From Pseudomonas bananamidigenes (GTDB lineage Bacteria; Pseudomonadota; Gammaproteobacteria; Pseudomonadales; Pseudomonadaceae), in NCBI RefSeq assembly GCF_001679645.1, contig NZ_LRUN01000035.1, forward strand, positions 62,001-126,000: DNA of 64,000 bases, in the 5' to 3' direction. Below the pieces are notes generated by a model. The model ran no database searches, had not been told where the DNA came from, and saw only the letters and a list, made by a program, of their open reading frames with translations. Positions 8,496 to 18,537 of the stretch are shown piece after piece (the first letter of the stretch is position 1; the number at the start of each line of letters is the position of its first letter). The position numbers and the translations under genes are program-made.

Positions 8496-10643
8496 ATGTC
8501 GCTCAGACAACTTTCCATCCAATGGAAAATCACCCTGCTCGCCGGCCTGTGCCTGGCCGGTATCGTGACCCTGTTGGTGGGTCTTTCGCTGTATCGCATG
8601 GAGCACAGTTCTGAACTGGTCAAAGCCTCCAGCATGGAGATGCTCACCGAATCGGCCCAGGCTCGCATCGAATCCCAGGGCGAGGTTCAGGCGGCAGGCA
8701 TCCGCCAGCAGTTCATGGACGCCTATCAATATGGCCACGGTTTCTCGCGTCAGGTGCTGTTCCTGCGCGAACAGGCCGAGAAGCGCTTCCTCGATGCCTT
8801 CGACCTGCGCGAGGACATGACCCGTCAGGTGAAGTCCGCATTGCAGGCCAACCCGGAATTGCTCGGCCTGTCGCTGGTGTTCGAGGCCAACGCGCTGGAC
8901 GGCAAGGACGAGCTGTTCGCCGGACAAAGTGAATTAGGCAGCAACGACAAGGGCCGCTTCGCCCTGTACTGGTCGCAGCCGACCCCGGGCAAGTTGACAT
9001 CGATGGCGCTGCCGGAAAGCGACATGGCCGACACCAGCACCGGCCCCAGCGGCCAGGCCGCCAACGCCTGGTTCACCTGCCCGCGCACCACGCTCAAACC
9101 GTGCGTGATCGAACCCTACTTCTATGTGATCGACGGGCAAAAGGTGCTGATGACCAGCATCGTGTTCCCGCTGATGGTCAACGGCAAAGTCATCGCCTCG
9201 CTGTCGGTGGACATCAACCTCAACAGCCTGCAGGCAATCAGCCAGGGCGCAAGCAAAAAGCTCTATGACGGCCAGACCGCCGTGAGCATCATCAGCCCGG
9301 TGGGCCTGCTCGCCGGTTACAGCCCGGACGCCGGCAAGCTCAGCCAGCGCCTCGATGCCGTGGACACCACCAGCGGCGCCGAACTGCTGCGCCTGCTGAC
9401 ATCGAGCAAAACCGTCAGCAGCCTGCACAGCAACGCGCAGCTGAAAGTGCTGTCGCCGTTCCAGCCGATTCCTGGCGGCCCGTCCTGGGGCGTGCTGCTG
9501 GATGTGCCGGAAAAAGTCCTGGTCAGTCGCGCCGAAGCACTCAAGCAGCAACTGGATGCCAGCAACACCTCCGGCACGCTGATCGAGCTGAGCCTTGGCG
9601 TCCTCGCCGCCCTGCTCGGCCTGCTGCTGGTCTGGCTGACGGCACGCAGCGTGACCCGACCGATTCTCGGCGTGGCGCACATGCTCGAAGACATCGCCAG
9701 CGGCGAAGGCGACCTGACCCGCCGTCTGGCCTATGACAAGAAAGACGAACTCGGTCAGCTGGCCGGCTGGTTCAACCGTTTCCTCGACAAGCTGCAACCG
9801 ATCATCGCCGAGGTCAAACGCTCGGTGCAGGACGCACGCAACACGGCCGACCAGTCTTCGGCCATCGCGACCCAGACCAGCGCCGGCATGGAGCAGCAAT
9901 ACCGTCAGGTCGATCAGGTCGCCACCGCGTCCCACGAAATGAGCGCCACCGCCCAGGACGTGGCCCGCAGCGCCGCGCAAGCCGCCGAAGCGGCCAAGGA
10001 TGCCGACCGCGCCACCCGCCAGGGTCTGACCGTGATCGACCGCACCACCGCCAGCATCGACAATCTTGCCGCCGACATGAGCGCCGCCATGGTGCAGGTC
10101 GAAGGCCTGGCCGCCAACAGCGAAAAAATCGGCACCGTGCTGGAAACCATCCGCGCCATTGCCGAGCAGACCAACCTGCTGGCGCTCAACGCCGCCATCG
10201 AGGCCGCCCGTGCCGGTGAAGCCGGACGTGGCTTTGCGGTGGTGGCCGACGAAGTGCGCAACCTCGCCCGCCGCACTCAGGAGTCGGTGGAAGAAACCCG
10301 CCAGGTGATCGAACAATTGCAAAGCGGCACCCAGGATGTGGTCGGCTCCATGGGCAACAGTCATCGTCAGGCCCAGGGCAGCGTCGAACAGGTCGGCCAG
10401 GCCGTGACCGCGCTGCGCCAGATCGGCGATGCGGTGACGGTGATCAGCGACATGAACCTGCAGATCGCCAGCGCCGCCGAGGAGCAGAGCGCAGTGGCCG
10501 AAGAGATCAACAACAACGTGGCGACGATTCGTGATGTGACTGAGTCGCTGTCGGGGCAGGCGAATGAATCGGCGCGGGTGAGTCAGTCGCTCAATAGCCT
10601 GGCGAATCAGCAGCAGAGTTTGATGGATCAGTTCCGCGTTTGA
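8496..10643 (+). CDS. Methyl-accepting chemotaxis protein with large periplasmic (dCache-type) sensor
   Basis: A 715-residue receptor. TM1 is at about 12-34. The periplasmic domain of about 320 residues reads as a double Cache fold, with [21 protein letters not shown] followed by a second lobe. TM2 is at about 365-385, then HAMP ([12 protein letters not shown]) and a signalling domain with the tip [20 protein letters not shown] do not see the R-x-W-Y amino-acid-binding motif of the PctA/CtaA receptors, so the ligand is probably not a plain amino acid. The ATG at 8496 follows AAGGA by seven bases; the frame is open 99 bp further upstream without such support. Confidence 0.92.
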   Translation: MSLRQLSIQWKITLLAGLCLAGIVTLLVGLSLYRMEHSSELVKASSMEMLTESAQARIESQGEVQAAGIRQQFMDAYQYGHGFSRQVLFLREQAEKRFLDAFDLREDMTRQVKSALQANPELLGLSLVFEANALDGKDELFAGQSELGSNDKGRFALYWSQPTPGKLTSMALPESDMADTSTGPSGQAANAWFTCPRTTLKPCVIEPYFYVIDGQKVLMTSIVFPLMVNGKVIASLSVDINLNSLQAISQGASKKLYDGQTAVSIISPVGLLAGYSPDAGKLSQRLDAVDTTSGAELLRLLTSSKTVSSLHSNAQLKVLSPFQPIPGGPSWGVLLDVPEKVLVSRAEALKQQLDASNTSGTLIELSLGVLAALLGLLLVWLTARSVTRPILGVAHMLEDIASGEGDLTRRLAYDKKDELGQLAGWFNRFLDKLQPIIAEVKRSVQDARNTADQSSAIATQTSAGMEQQYRQVDQVATASHEMSATAQDVARSAAQAAEAAKDADRATRQGLTVIDRTTASIDNLAADMSAAMVQVEGLAANSEKIGTVLETIRAIAEQTNLLALNAAIEAARAGEAGRGFAVVADEVRNLARRTQESVEETRQVIEQLQSGTQDVVGSMGNSHRQAQGSVEQVGQAVTALRQIGDAVTVISDMNLQIASAAEEQSAVAEEINNNVATIRDVTESLSGQANESARVSQSLNSLANQQQSLMDQFRV

Positions 10644-10670
10644 CTCGGGACTGCTGAAGATCAAGAGCTT

Positions 10671-10829
10671 ACCCCCTCACTCCAACCTACCCCAGGGGGG
10701 CGAGGGGAAAGGGAGCAGATCTCCGTGCTGTTCGAACCTGAGTTCGACTCAGGACTTTCAGGTCGATGTATGCCGCACATCCATCGCGGTCGGTCCCCTC
10801 TCCCCCTGGGAGAGGGTCAGGGTGAGGGC
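10671..10829. repeat. Second copy of the CCCTCACCCTAGCCC-type inverted repeat
   Basis: It is the same architecture as the element at 4748-4945. A C-rich left arm with GGGGCGAGGGGAAAGGGA is followed by the GGTCGATGTATG segment and a right arm CCCCTCTCCCCCTGGGAGAGG continuing into GTCAGGGTGAGGG. It separates the convergent ends of the chemoreceptor and the histidine kinase. Confidence 0.7.
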
Positions 10830-10839
10830 TTCTACGGGC

Positions 10840-12153
10840 TCACCGCCGGGGCAACTGAATCTCCACCTTCAACCCACCCCACTCACTTTCGCCAAGTACC
10901 AGCACCCCGCCCCACGTTTCGACAATATCCCGCACAATCCCCAGCCCCAATCCATGCCCATGGGTCTGTTCATCCAGCCGCGTGCCCCGGCTGAACACCT
11001 GATCGCGTTGCGCCTCGGGAATCCCCGGCCCATCGTCTTCCACGCTCAGCACAAACCCTTCAGCCGTCTCGACCACGCTCAACCGCACCTCGGCATCCGC
11101 CCATTTGCAGGCGTTGTCCAGCAGATTGCCGAGCAGTTCCAGCAGGTCTTCCCGATCCCACGGCAACTGCAGTCCCGATGGCGAAACGTAACTCAACGCC
11201 AGATGCTCGCCGTGGATCATGTTCAACGTCGCCAGCAACCCAGGCAGTTCCGCATCGCAATCGAACAGCGCCCCCGGCAACGCATCGCCGGAAAGCCGCG
11301 CACGGTTGAGCTCGCGGTTCAGTCGTTGCTGCACCTGTTCGAGCTGTTCCTTGAGGATCCTGCGCAACTCCGGATGGGCATCAAGCTGTTCGTTCGAGGC
11401 CAGGCTCAACAACACCGCCAGCGGGGTTTTCAGTGCATGCCCCAGATTACCCAGTGCGTTGCGCGAACGCTTGAGGCTGTCTTCGGTGTGGGCCAGCAAA
11501 TGGTTGATCTGCGCCACCAGCGGTTCCAGCTCCGCCGGCACTTGTTCATCGAGCTGCGAACGCTGGCCCTGCTGCAACTGGGCAATCTGTTCGCGGGCCT
11601 TTTCCAGCGGACGCAAGGCCCGATGCACGGTCAGGCGCTGCAGAATCAGGATCAGCAGCAATCCGGCCAGCCCCAGACCCAGACCGATCTGGCGCATGCG
11701 CTGGAAGCTCTCGCGCACCGGGGTGTAATCCTGAGCCACGCTGATCGAGATCGACTGGCCAAGCCGTCGATAGTCCGAGCGCAGCACCAGCAATTGCTGT
11801 CCGTCCGGCCCCAGTTGCAGGTTGCTGTGCAGACCCGGTTGCGGCAACAGCGGCAGGTCCTGATCCCACAGCGAACGCGAACGCCAGTGACTGTCGGCAA
11901 AGTCGATGCGGAAATAATGGCCGGAAAACGGCCGCTGATAGGCTGGCGACAGGTGTCGTTCATCCAGTTGCAAGCCCTGCGGACCACGCACCAGCGCCAC
12001 CAGCAGGCTTTCGCTGTCGTTGCGCAGACCGGCTTCGAGATAACGCTGCAGCCCCACCTCGAACAGCCACAGGCTGACTTGCGCCAGCACCACGCCGACC
12101 ACCACCATCACGCTGATCAGGCCAAGACTCAAGCGGCGCTGGATCGATCTCAC
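10840..12153 (-). CDS. Sensor histidine kinase
   Basis: A 437-residue membrane kinase. TM1 is at about 10-32, the periplasmic sensor at about 33-153, TM2 at about 155-172, then a HAMP-like linker. The H-box is [10 protein letters not shown] with the phospho-accepting His at about 239, the N-box [10 protein letters not shown], and the G boxes DDGPGIP and GHGLGLGIV. It overlaps its response regulator by four bases. The H-box with Ala-Leu-Lys-Thr-Pro is of the PhoQ/QseC-like group. The stimulus is unknown; the PepSY partners upstream suggest a periplasmic cue. Confidence 0.92.
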   Translation of the reverse strand: MRSIQRRLSLGLISVMVVVGVVLAQVSLWLFEVGLQRYLEAGLRNDSESLLVALVRGPQGLQLDERHLSPAYQRPFSGHYFRIDFADSHWRSRSLWDQDLPLLPQPGLHSNLQLGPDGQQLLVLRSDYRRLGQSISISVAQDYTPVRESFQRMRQIGLGLGLAGLLLILILQRLTVHRALRPLEKAREQIAQLQQGQRSQLDEQVPAELEPLVAQINHLLAHTEDSLKRSRNALGNLGHALKTPLAVLLSLASNEQLDAHPELRRILKEQLEQVQQRLNRELNRARLSGDALPGALFDCDAELPGLLATLNMIHGEHLALSYVSPSGLQLPWDREDLLELLGNLLDNACKWADAEVRLSVVETAEGFVLSVEDDGPGIPEAQRDQVFSRGTRLDEQTHGHGLGLGIVRDIVETWGGVLVLGESEWGGLKVEIQLPRR

Positions 12154-12818
12154 GAAGCCTGTCCGCCGAACAGATAACCCTGGCCGCGACGGGTTTCGAT
12201 CACGCTTTTGCCCAGCTTGCGCCGCAGGTGATTGACGTGGACTTCCAGCACGTTGGAATCGCGCTCGGTCTCACCGTCGTAGAGGTGTTCGGCGAGGTGG
12301 CTTTTGGAAAGAATCTGTTCCGGGTGCAGCATGAAATAGCGCAGCAGACGGAATTCGGCGGCGGTCAGTTGAATATCGGCGCCGTCACGCACCACGCACT
12401 GACGACCTTCGTCCAGATGCAGCCCCGCGGCCTTGAGCGTCGGCTGGTTGGCCTGTCCCTTGGAGCGGCGCAGCAACGACTGAATGCGCAAGTACAGTTC
12501 TTCCGGGTGGAAAGGTTTGGTCAGGTAATCATCGGCGCCGGCCTTCAGGCCTTCGATGCGCTCGGCCCAGGAATCCCTGGCCGTGAGGATCAGCACCGGC
12601 GTCGCCAGCCCGCCGGCGCGCCATTGCGTCAGCACGTCAAGGCCCGGCACGCCCGGCAGGCCCAGGTCGAGCACGATCAGGTCATAGGGTTCGCTGCAGC
12701 CTTGATAAACCGCGTCGCGCCCGTCCGCCAGCCAGTCCACGGCATAACCCTGGCGCTGCAGGCCGGCGATCAGTTCATCGGCAAGAGGGACGTGGTCTTC
12801 CACCAGAAGCAAACGCAT
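12150..12818 (-). CDS. OmpR/PhoP-family response regulator
   Basis: This 222-residue regulator has a receiver domain (residues 1-115) with acidic pair E7/D8, phospho-acceptor D51, T80 and K101. It also has a winged-helix DNA-binding domain (about 125-218) ending [20 protein letters not shown]. It is transcribed with the two PepSY genes and the kinase. The PepSY-PepSY-regulator-kinase order resembles small metal- or stress-sensing operons of pseudomonads such as bqsPQRS, but I cannot confirm orthology. Confidence 0.92.
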   Translation of the reverse strand: MRLLLVEDHVPLADELIAGLQRQGYAVDWLADGRDAVYQGCSEPYDLIVLDLGLPGVPGLDVLTQWRAGGLATPVLILTARDSWAERIEGLKAGADDYLTKPFHPEELYLRIQSLLRRSKGQANQPTLKAAGLHLDEGRQCVVRDGADIQLTAAEFRLLRYFMLHPEQILSKSHLAEHLYDGETERDSNVLEVHVNHLRRKLGKSVIETRRGQGYLFGGQAS

Positions 12819-12821
12819 CGT

Positions 12822-13133
12822 TCAATCTTCCTTGTCTTTCAGTAAACGGCCGGTGGCGGCTTCGAGATGAAGTTCGCGGGTCACGCCATCGACGGTCAGC
12901 AACTCGACTTCGTAAATGTAGACGTCGTGCTTTTCTTCCAGCTCGACCTCCAGCAGTCTGGCGCCGGGATAGCGATCCATTGCGTTATGCAGCACCTGCT
13001 CCAGCGGCAGGATCACCCCCTGCTGGCGCAGACGCAGGGCTTCGTCCTGATCGAGATCGCGAGCCCCGGCCACTGAACAGACAATCAAAAGCGCCAATGC
13101 GGTTCGACCGCCGGCACGAGCACTGAGCTTCAT
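12822..13133 (-). CDS. PepSY domain-containing periplasmic protein (second of a pair)
   Basis: A 103-residue exported protein with signal peptide MKLSARAGGRTALALLIVCSV and a single PepSY domain (VILPLEQVLHNAMDRYPGARL, then EVELLTVDGVTRELHLEAATG). PepSY proteins are thought to modulate proteases or sensor domains in the periplasm. Its ATG overlaps the stop of the preceding PepSY gene in a TAATG. The stop lies three bases before the response-regulator start, so the operon is tightly coupled. Confidence 0.9.
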   Translation of the reverse strand: MKLSARAGGRTALALLIVCSVAGARDLDQDEALRLRQQGVILPLEQVLHNAMDRYPGARLLEVELEEKHDVYIYEVELLTVDGVTRELHLEAATGRLLKDKED

Positions 13134-13441
13134 TACGTATCCTGATGATCCTTGAGCACTTGCCCGCTGACCGCGTCCAGTTCCACATCCCATTCCAGTC
13201 CCTGCGGATCGCGCAGATCGATCTGATAGAGGTACTTGCCGTACTTCTCTTTCAGCTCGGCGTCGGTAATGGTGGCGCCCGGATGCCTGGCCAGCGCCAT
13301 GGCATTGAGTTGCTCGAAGGGCACGATAGTACCAGTGTCGAGCAATCGTTGGGCTTCGTCCGGGCCAAGATCCCGGGCCTGGGTCAGACTGGCGCCCAGA
13401 CCGATGAACAAGGCGAGGCTCAGGGCAGTCAGGGTTTTCAT
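13133..13441 (-). CDS. PepSY domain-containing periplasmic protein (first of a pair)
   Basis: A 102-residue exported paralogue of the next gene. Signal peptide residues 1-22 (MKTLTALSLALFIGLGASLT) are followed by a PepSY fold (TIVPFEQLNAMALARHPGATI, then WDVELDAVSGQVLKD). It is the first gene of the PepSY-PepSY-regulator-kinase operon, so the operon promoter should lie in 13442-13585, shared with the divergent patatin-like gene. A chaperone-like or sensor-modulating role is inference. Confidence 0.9.
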   Translation of the reverse strand: MKTLTALSLALFIGLGASLTQARDLGPDEAQRLLDTGTIVPFEQLNAMALARHPGATITDAELKEKYGKYLYQIDLRDPQGLEWDVELDAVSGQVLKDHQDT

Positions 13442-13585
13442 GGAGTCTCCGTGTTTTCAGTACCGCTATGGACAGCACCCTAACGGTGCGAACTTAACTG
13501 AAACTGAATGGCCATCATCGGGCCAGCTCAGCAACGCCGGCAACATGTGCTTATAATCTTTCGCTTGCTAACGATCGAGACCGGT

Positions 13586-14665
13586 ATGACCGCCATCCAC
13601 ATCAAGTTCCCTGCCCTCACCCTCAAGGCCGGCCCTCGTGCCATGGCACGCATCCGCAATCAGGGCCTGAGCGCCGCCGACGTCGGTACATTGCCCGGTG
13701 CAGCCGGCGGGCCCAAGGCGCTGGGGATTCAGGGGCTGGATCTGGCGCTGTTCGGCGAGTGGCTGCCGGCGGCACCGCGTGAGCGTTCGCTGATCGGTGC
13801 GTCGGTGGGTTCCTGGCGCTTCGCCAGCGCCTGTCTGCCGGATGCCGCCGAAGGGATTCGCCGCCTCGGTCATCTGTACACCGAGCAGAATTTCAACAAA
13901 GGCGTGACCATCAGCGAAGTCAGCCGCAGTTCGCAGCGCATGCTCGACGACCTGCTGGACGGCCGCGACGCGGTACTGCTCGACAATGCCCATTACCGCT
14001 TGAACATCATGGTGGTCAAAAGCCACGGCGGGTTGGCGGACGACCATCGTGGCCGGCTCGGGCTGGCGCTGGGTTCGGTGATTGCCGACAACCTGCGGGG
14101 CCGCGCGCGGCTGTCGCGGCACTTCGAACGGCTGATCATCCACGACCCGCGCCTGGCGCCGCCGGTGCATGCGCTGAACGATTTCCCGTCGCGTTTCGTT
14201 ACCCTCAACGCCGGTAACCTGCGCCAGGCATTGCTGGCTTCGGGCTCGATCCCGATGGTCATGGAAGGCGTGCGCGACCTGCCAGGCGCCGGTGCCGGCA
14301 CATTCCGCGACGGCGGCCTGCTGGACTATCACCTCGACCTGCCCTACAGCGGCGACGGCATCGTGCTCTACCCGCACTTCACCGACCGGGTGATTCCGGG
14401 CTGGTTCGACAAGACCCTGCCTTGGCGGAAGGCCTCGACCGAGCGCTTGCAGGACGTGCTGTTGCTGGCGCCGTCGAAGGAATACCTGGCGCGCCTGCCT
14501 TACGGCAAACTTCCCGACCGTAACGATTTCAAGCGTTTCATGGGCGATGCACCGAGCCGGCAGAAGTACTGGCGCACGGCAATGGACGAGAGCAGCCGCC
14601 TGGGCGACGAGTTCCTCGAACTGACTGCCAATGGTCGCCTCGCCGAGCGCTTGCTGACCCTTTAG
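13586..14665 (+). CDS. Patatin-like phospholipase family protein
   Basis: This 359-residue protein carries the patatin elements. There is a glycine-rich oxyanion stretch ([11 protein letters not shown], about residues 38-48), a nucleophile elbow GASVGS with the catalytic Ser (G-x-S-x-G-like, here G-A-S-V-G) and the Asp of a DGG triplet in RDGGLLDYH. The family hydrolyses acyl chains from phospholipids. No signal peptide is seen, so it is probably cytoplasmic. The ATG at 13586 begins the conserved part; the frame stays open 78 bp upstream. Divergent to the PepSY operon. Physiological role unknown. Confidence 0.8.
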   Translation: MTAIHIKFPALTLKAGPRAMARIRNQGLSAADVGTLPGAAGGPKALGIQGLDLALFGEWLPAAPRERSLIGASVGSWRFASACLPDAAEGIRRLGHLYTEQNFNKGVTISEVSRSSQRMLDDLLDGRDAVLLDNAHYRLNIMVVKSHGGLADDHRGRLGLALGSVIADNLRGRARLSRHFERLIIHDPRLAPPVHALNDFPSRFVTLNAGNLRQALLASGSIPMVMEGVRDLPGAGAGTFRDGGLLDYHLDLPYSGDGIVLYPHFTDRVIPGWFDKTLPWRKASTERLQDVLLLAPSKEYLARLPYGKLPDRNDFKRFMGDAPSRQKYWRTAMDESSRLGDEFLELTANGRLAERLLTL

Positions 14666-14750
14666 TCAGTGTTTTGCCCGCAGCTCTGGTAGACTCGCCG
14701 CCTGCCCGAATCGCTGCGGCGACCGTCACCTGAACAGAGCTGAAATCACT

Positions 14751-15107
14751 GTGGAAATTTTCAAAGAGTTCACCTTCGAATCCGCCCACCGCCTGCCCCA
14801 CGTCCCGGACGGCCACAAGTGCGGACGCCTGCACGGTCACTCGTTCAAAGTGGCGATTCACCTGAGCGGCGACCTCGACCCGCACACCGGCTGGATCCGC
14901 GACTTCTCCGAGATCAAGGCGATTTTCAAGCCGTTGTACGAGCGTCTGGACCACAACTACCTGAACGACATTCCGGGCCTCGAGAACCCGACCAGCGAAG
15001 TGCTGGCCAAATTCATCTGGAATGAATTGAAGCCCCTGCTGCCGGAACTCAGCGCCATCCGCATCCACGAGACCTGCACCAGCGGTTGCATCTATCGCGG
15101 CGAGTAA
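14751..15107 (+). CDS. queD: 6-carboxy-5,6,7,8-tetrahydropterin synthase QueD
   Basis: A 118-residue PTPS-family enzyme. It shows the zinc His residues ([10 protein letters not shown] and LHGHSF), the catalytic Cys in KCGRLHGH, and the C-terminal [12 protein letters not shown] typical of QueD. It converts dihydroneopterin triphosphate to 6-carboxytetrahydropterin in queuosine/preQ0 biosynthesis. The start is GTG at 14751, since no ATG precedes MEIFKEF-type sequence in frame. A Rho-independent terminator follows beyond a REPIN. Confidence 0.95.
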   Translation: MEIFKEFTFESAHRLPHVPDGHKCGRLHGHSFKVAIHLSGDLDPHTGWIRDFSEIKAIFKPLYERLDHNYLNDIPGLENPTSEVLAKFIWNELKPLLPELSAIRIHETCTSGCIYRGE

Positions 15108-15131
15108 CCGATCCTGAAGTCGCCGAACAAC

Positions 15132-15223
15132 CCTGTGGGAGCGAGCTTGCTCGCGATAGCGGTTTGCCAGTGAAGCATGTGTTGCCTGACAGCGCCTTCG
15201 CGAGCAAGCTCGCTCCCACAGGG
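15132..15223. repeat. REPIN
   Basis: CCTGTGGGAGCGAGCTTGCT and its inverted partner AGCAAGCTCGCTCCCACAGG flank about 45 bp. It lies between queD and the queD terminator. Confidence 0.88.
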
Positions 15224-15249
15224 ATAGAAGGCGCCTCAGTGTTTGAATA

Positions 15250-15273
15250 AACAGCCCCCGAGGCTGTTTTTTT
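15250..15273 (+). terminator. Rho-independent terminator after queD
   Basis: The stem AACAGCC/GGCTGTT with loop CCCGA is followed by a run of seven T. It lies 140 bp after queD, beyond the REPIN, and reads in the queD direction. Confidence 0.85.
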
Positions 15274-15275
15274 AC

Positions 15276-15893
15276 GCCTATGCTTTTTGGCTCGAACCCG
15301 CCGGCGTGCAAAACGAATTGCTTGCGCAACTGCTGGATCACTGGGGCCTGCAACGCCCGGACGTGGTCGCCCACGACTTCGGCGGCGCCACCGCCCTGCG
15401 CGCGCATCTGCTCAATGGCAAGGATTACCGCAGCCTGACCCTGATCGACCCGGTTGCACTGACACCCTGGGGCTCGCCGTTCGTGCAGCACGTGCGCCAG
15501 CATGAAACGGCGTTCAGTGGTCTGCCCGATTACATTCAGCGCGCCATTGTCCCGACCTACATTCGCGGAGCCATTCACCGGGAGATCCCCGATGATGAAC
15601 TGGCCCCCTACGTGCAGCCGTGGCTCGGCGATCCGGGGCAAGCGGCGTTCTACCGGCAGATCGCCCAGATGGACCCGCGTTACACGCTGGAAGCGCAGCC
15701 GCTGTACCCGACGATTCGCTGCCCGGTGCAGATTCTCTGGGGCGAAGAGGATCAGTGGATTCCCGTTGAGCGCGGACGCGAGTTGCACAACATGATCCCG
15801 GGATCACAGTTTCACCCGATCCCGAATGCCGGGCATCTGGTGCAGGAGGATGCGCCGCAAGCCATTGTTGCCGCCCTGCTGCGGTTCCTCTGA
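15276..15893 (+). pseudogene. 5'-truncated alpha/beta hydrolase (epoxide hydrolase/dehalogenase-like)
   Basis: The remnant encodes the back two thirds of an alpha/beta hydrolase. It has a nucleophile elbow VAHDFGG with Asp as nucleophile, as in haloalkane dehalogenases and epoxide hydrolases, the acid region LWGEEDQWIPV, and the catalytic His in PNAGHLVQ. Homology-like sequence begins at about 15303 (GVQNELL), and the N-terminal about 80 residues, including the HGxP oxyanion region, are missing. The frame continues upstream straight through the queD terminator, so any start there is artificial. A deletion joined the 3' part to the queD downstream region. Confidence 0.75.
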
Positions 15894-15964
15894 CCACCCA
15901 TCCCAAAAGGGCCGGGTGTTGCGCTACCGTATGCTTACGTGACCGCTCACAAAGGAATTGCCCA

Positions 15965-17206
15965 ATGCACATCATCAACGCCCGACTGCGCAATCAGGAA
16001 GGTCTGCACGAATTGCACCTGGAAGACGGCCTGATCCGCAGCATCGCCCGCCAGACCGAAGCGCCGACACTGGGTCCAGACGACCTCGACGCGGGCGGCA
16101 ATCTGGTGGTGCCGCCCTTTGTCGAACCACACATTCACCTCGACGCCACCCTGACCGCCGGCGAGCCACGCTGGAACATGAGCGGCACGTTGTTCGAAGG
16201 CATCGAATGCTGGGGCGAGCGCAAGGTCACCATCACCCGGGAAGACACTAAAACCCGGGCAAAGAAAACCATTCAGGCGCTGGCCGCACACGGCATCCAG
16301 CACGTGCGCACCCACGTCGACGTCACCGACCCGCAGCTCACCGCGCTCAAGGCCATGCTAGAAGTGCGCGAAGAAAGCCGGCACCTGATCGACCTGCAAA
16401 TCGTCGCGTTCCCCCAGGAAGGCATCGAGTCGTTCCGCAATGGCCGTGAGCTGATGGAAGAAGCAATCCGCATGGGCGCGGACGTAGTCGGCGGGATTCC
16501 GCATTTTGAATACACCCGCGATCAGGGCGTCAGCTCGGTGAAGTTTTTGATGGACCTGGCCGAACGCACCGGTTGTCTGGTGGACGTGCACTGCGACGAA
16601 ACCGACGATCCGCATTCACGCTTCCTCGAGGTGCTGGCCGAAGAGGCTCGCAGCCGCGACATGGGCGCACTCGTGAGCGCCAGCCACACCACGGCGATGG
16701 GCTCCTACGACAACGCCTACTGCGCCAAACTGTTCCGCCTGCTCGGGCATTCAGGGATCAGTTTTGTCTCCTGCCCGACCGAAAGCATTCACCTGCAGGG
16801 CCGCTTCGACACCTTCCCGAAACGCCGGGGCGTGACCCGGGTGAACGAATTGCTCGACGCCGGCATGAACGTCTGTTTCGGCCAGGACTCGATCGTCGAC
16901 CCGTGGTATCCACTGGGCAACGGCAACATCCTGCGGGTGCTCGAAGCCGGGCTGCACATCTGCCACATGCTCGGTTACCGCAACCTGCAGAGCGCACTGG
17001 ATCTGGTCACCGACAACAGCGCCAAAGCCATGCACCTCGGTGAGCGCTATGGCCTGGAACAGGGCCGCCCGGCCAACCTGCTGATCCTGTCGGCAGACAG
17101 CGATTACGAAGTGATCCGCAGCCAGGGCCTGCCGCTGTATTCGGTCCGCGGCGGCAAGGTGTTGATGAAGCGACAGATGCCGGTGGTGGAGTTCGCCGAA
17201 GAGTGA
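15965..17206 (+). CDS. codA: Cytosine deaminase CodA
   Basis: This 413-residue amidohydrolase is close in length to E. coli CodA (427). Metal ligands are visible in HIHLDAT (about residues 58-64), DVHCDETDDPH (about 208-218) and the FGQDSIVDPWYPLG loop with the catalytic Asp (about 305-320). It deaminates cytosine to uracil and ammonia in pyrimidine salvage. AAAGGAA upstream supports the ATG at 15965. No codB permease is adjacent, so import depends on a gene elsewhere. Confidence 0.93.
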   Translation: MHIINARLRNQEGLHELHLEDGLIRSIARQTEAPTLGPDDLDAGGNLVVPPFVEPHIHLDATLTAGEPRWNMSGTLFEGIECWGERKVTITREDTKTRAKKTIQALAAHGIQHVRTHVDVTDPQLTALKAMLEVREESRHLIDLQIVAFPQEGIESFRNGRELMEEAIRMGADVVGGIPHFEYTRDQGVSSVKFLMDLAERTGCLVDVHCDETDDPHSRFLEVLAEEARSRDMGALVSASHTTAMGSYDNAYCAKLFRLLGHSGISFVSCPTESIHLQGRFDTFPKRRGVTRVNELLDAGMNVCFGQDSIVDPWYPLGNGNILRVLEAGLHICHMLGYRNLQSALDLVTDNSAKAMHLGERYGLEQGRPANLLILSADSDYEVIRSQGLPLYSVRGGKVLMKRQMPVVEFAEE

Positions 17207-17224
17207 GCGGTGGTTATGATTCAA

Positions 17225-17255
17225 GGCGGCGTTATCGCAAAACGATAGCGCCGCC
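17225..17255 (+). terminator. Hairpin terminator after codA
   Basis: A 13-bp stem, GGCGGCGTTATCG with CGATAGCGCCGCC around a CAAAA loop, starts 18 bp after the codA stop. There is no T tract, so it is a strong hairpin rather than a textbook Rho-independent site. Confidence 0.6.
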
Positions 17256-17271
17256 CTGTCAGATCTGACAG
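17256..17271. promoter_or_regulatory. Perfect 16-bp palindrome CTGTCAGATCTGACAG
   Basis: An exact palindrome lies directly against the codA hairpin. It may be a protein-binding operator or part of a tandem hairpin. No promoter is visible close by. Confidence 0.35.
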
Positions 17272-17349
17272 GCGACAACCACTGTCAACCGGTTCACAGT
17301 AAGCCCCAAGGGATCCATCGTGCCCGGGGGGACGATCATGAAAGGGACT

Positions 17350-18341
17350 TCACCTTTTTGTCTGATGCGCGGCGCCGAACAGACGCACGCCGACCAGTTC
17401 ACCCTCCTGCTCCTCCAGTAAAACCGGCGCCGTTCCGCCCGGCATGATCACCTGCACCTCCCCCGCCGACACCCAGCCCGCCCGCCACGCCGCACAGGCC
17501 ACAGCACTGGCGCTGGTGCCGGAGGATGCCGTCGGGCCCTCACCGCGCTCGAACACCCGCGCAACGATGCGTTGTTCGCCGGCATGCATGGCCCACTGCA
17601 GGTTGACGCCCGCCGGGCATGGCTGACCGGCGCGACCGGCATGGCATAGGCGATGGCGGTCAGGTTGTCCCCGAGCGATGATTGGCGCATCTGTTCGTTG
17701 CTCGGCAATACCGCTTCATCCTGTACCAGCGTCACGCAATGAGGATTGCCGATGCGCACGAACTGGCTCTGCGCCCAGGCGGGATCAAGTTGTGCCAACG
17801 GCTGAACGCAACTGACTTCCACGTTGTTCAATCGCACCGGCTCAACGCCAGACGCCCCCACGGCCTGCGGGCCGAAACCCGGTTGCCCGAGTTCCAGCCA
17901 GAAGCCTTGCACGCCTGCCACGTCAGCCGGTTTGACGGAAACGGGCACTGGCGATGACGCAGCCTGCTGGTCGTGATGCACCCGCAACAATGCGCCCTGC
18001 TCCGGCATCAGCCCTTGCTCGAGCAACGCCTGAGAGAAAATCGTCAAGCCGTTGCCGCTGCGCTCGGCCAGCGTGCCGTCGGTGTTGACGATCAGCAGAT
18101 CGAAAGGTGGCGCGGACCGGAACGGGCCGATCAGCAAGCCATCGCTGCGGTGAGACTTGCTGCCGGCAGGTCGCCCGCCGTCAGGCCAGTCACAACACAG
18201 GGCGATCGCGGCGCAGCTCCACGCCTGTCGAGACAGGGCACATTGCGCGGCACTGGCGGGCAGATCGATCCCCGACTCTCGCAGCGCCTGCGGTGAAATC
18301 ACTCCGTAGAGATTGCCTCGTGCATCGTAGAACTGCGTCAT
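17350..18341 (-). pseudogene. DapF-like (diaminopimelate epimerase superfamily) gene with frameshift
   Basis: The two frames together give an epimerase-fold protein of about 330 residues. The first frame (18341 to about 17626) has FYDARGNLYGV, ERSGNG and VRIGNPHCVTLVQ. The second (about 17626 to 17350) continues CPAGVNLQWAMHAGE and GEGPTASSGTSAS. One missing base near 17626 breaks it. Both positions that hold the catalytic Cys of true DapF (CGNG and ACGTG) are Ser here (SGNG and SSGTS), so even the intact form would not be a classical diaminopimelate epimerase. It is either a pseudogene or a sequencing error. Confidence 0.75.
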
Positions 18342-18394
18342 ATAACGGCCCTTGTTTTCGGGTTGCCAGGGGCGTCACTTTAAAACGCAATTCC

Positions 18395-18485
18395 CTGTGG
18401 GAGCGAGCTTGCTCGCGATAGCATCGTGTCAGTCGAACTTTCATTGACTGATACACCGCCATCGCGAGCAAGCTCGCTCCCACAG
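18395..18485. repeat. REPIN
   Basis: CTGTGGGAGCGAGCTTGCTC and its inverted partner GAGCAAGCTCGCTCCCACAG are separated by about 50 bp. It lies between the DapF-like remnant and the divergent MFS gene. Confidence 0.88.
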
Positions 18486-18537
18486 AAGAGCTGTGCAAGG
18501 ATGTCCGCTGCTGAAACGTTTTTTGCCAAGGATTCCC

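Noticed and set aside
8934..10664. 576-codon open frame opposite the dCache chemoreceptor
   Set aside because: It is His/Gly-rich shadow translation of an MCP; the plus frame has HAMP and signalling motifs.
15243..15893. Intact 216-residue hydrolase starting at a TTG
   Set aside because: The first 15-20 codons are the queD terminator; the real N-terminal domain is missing.
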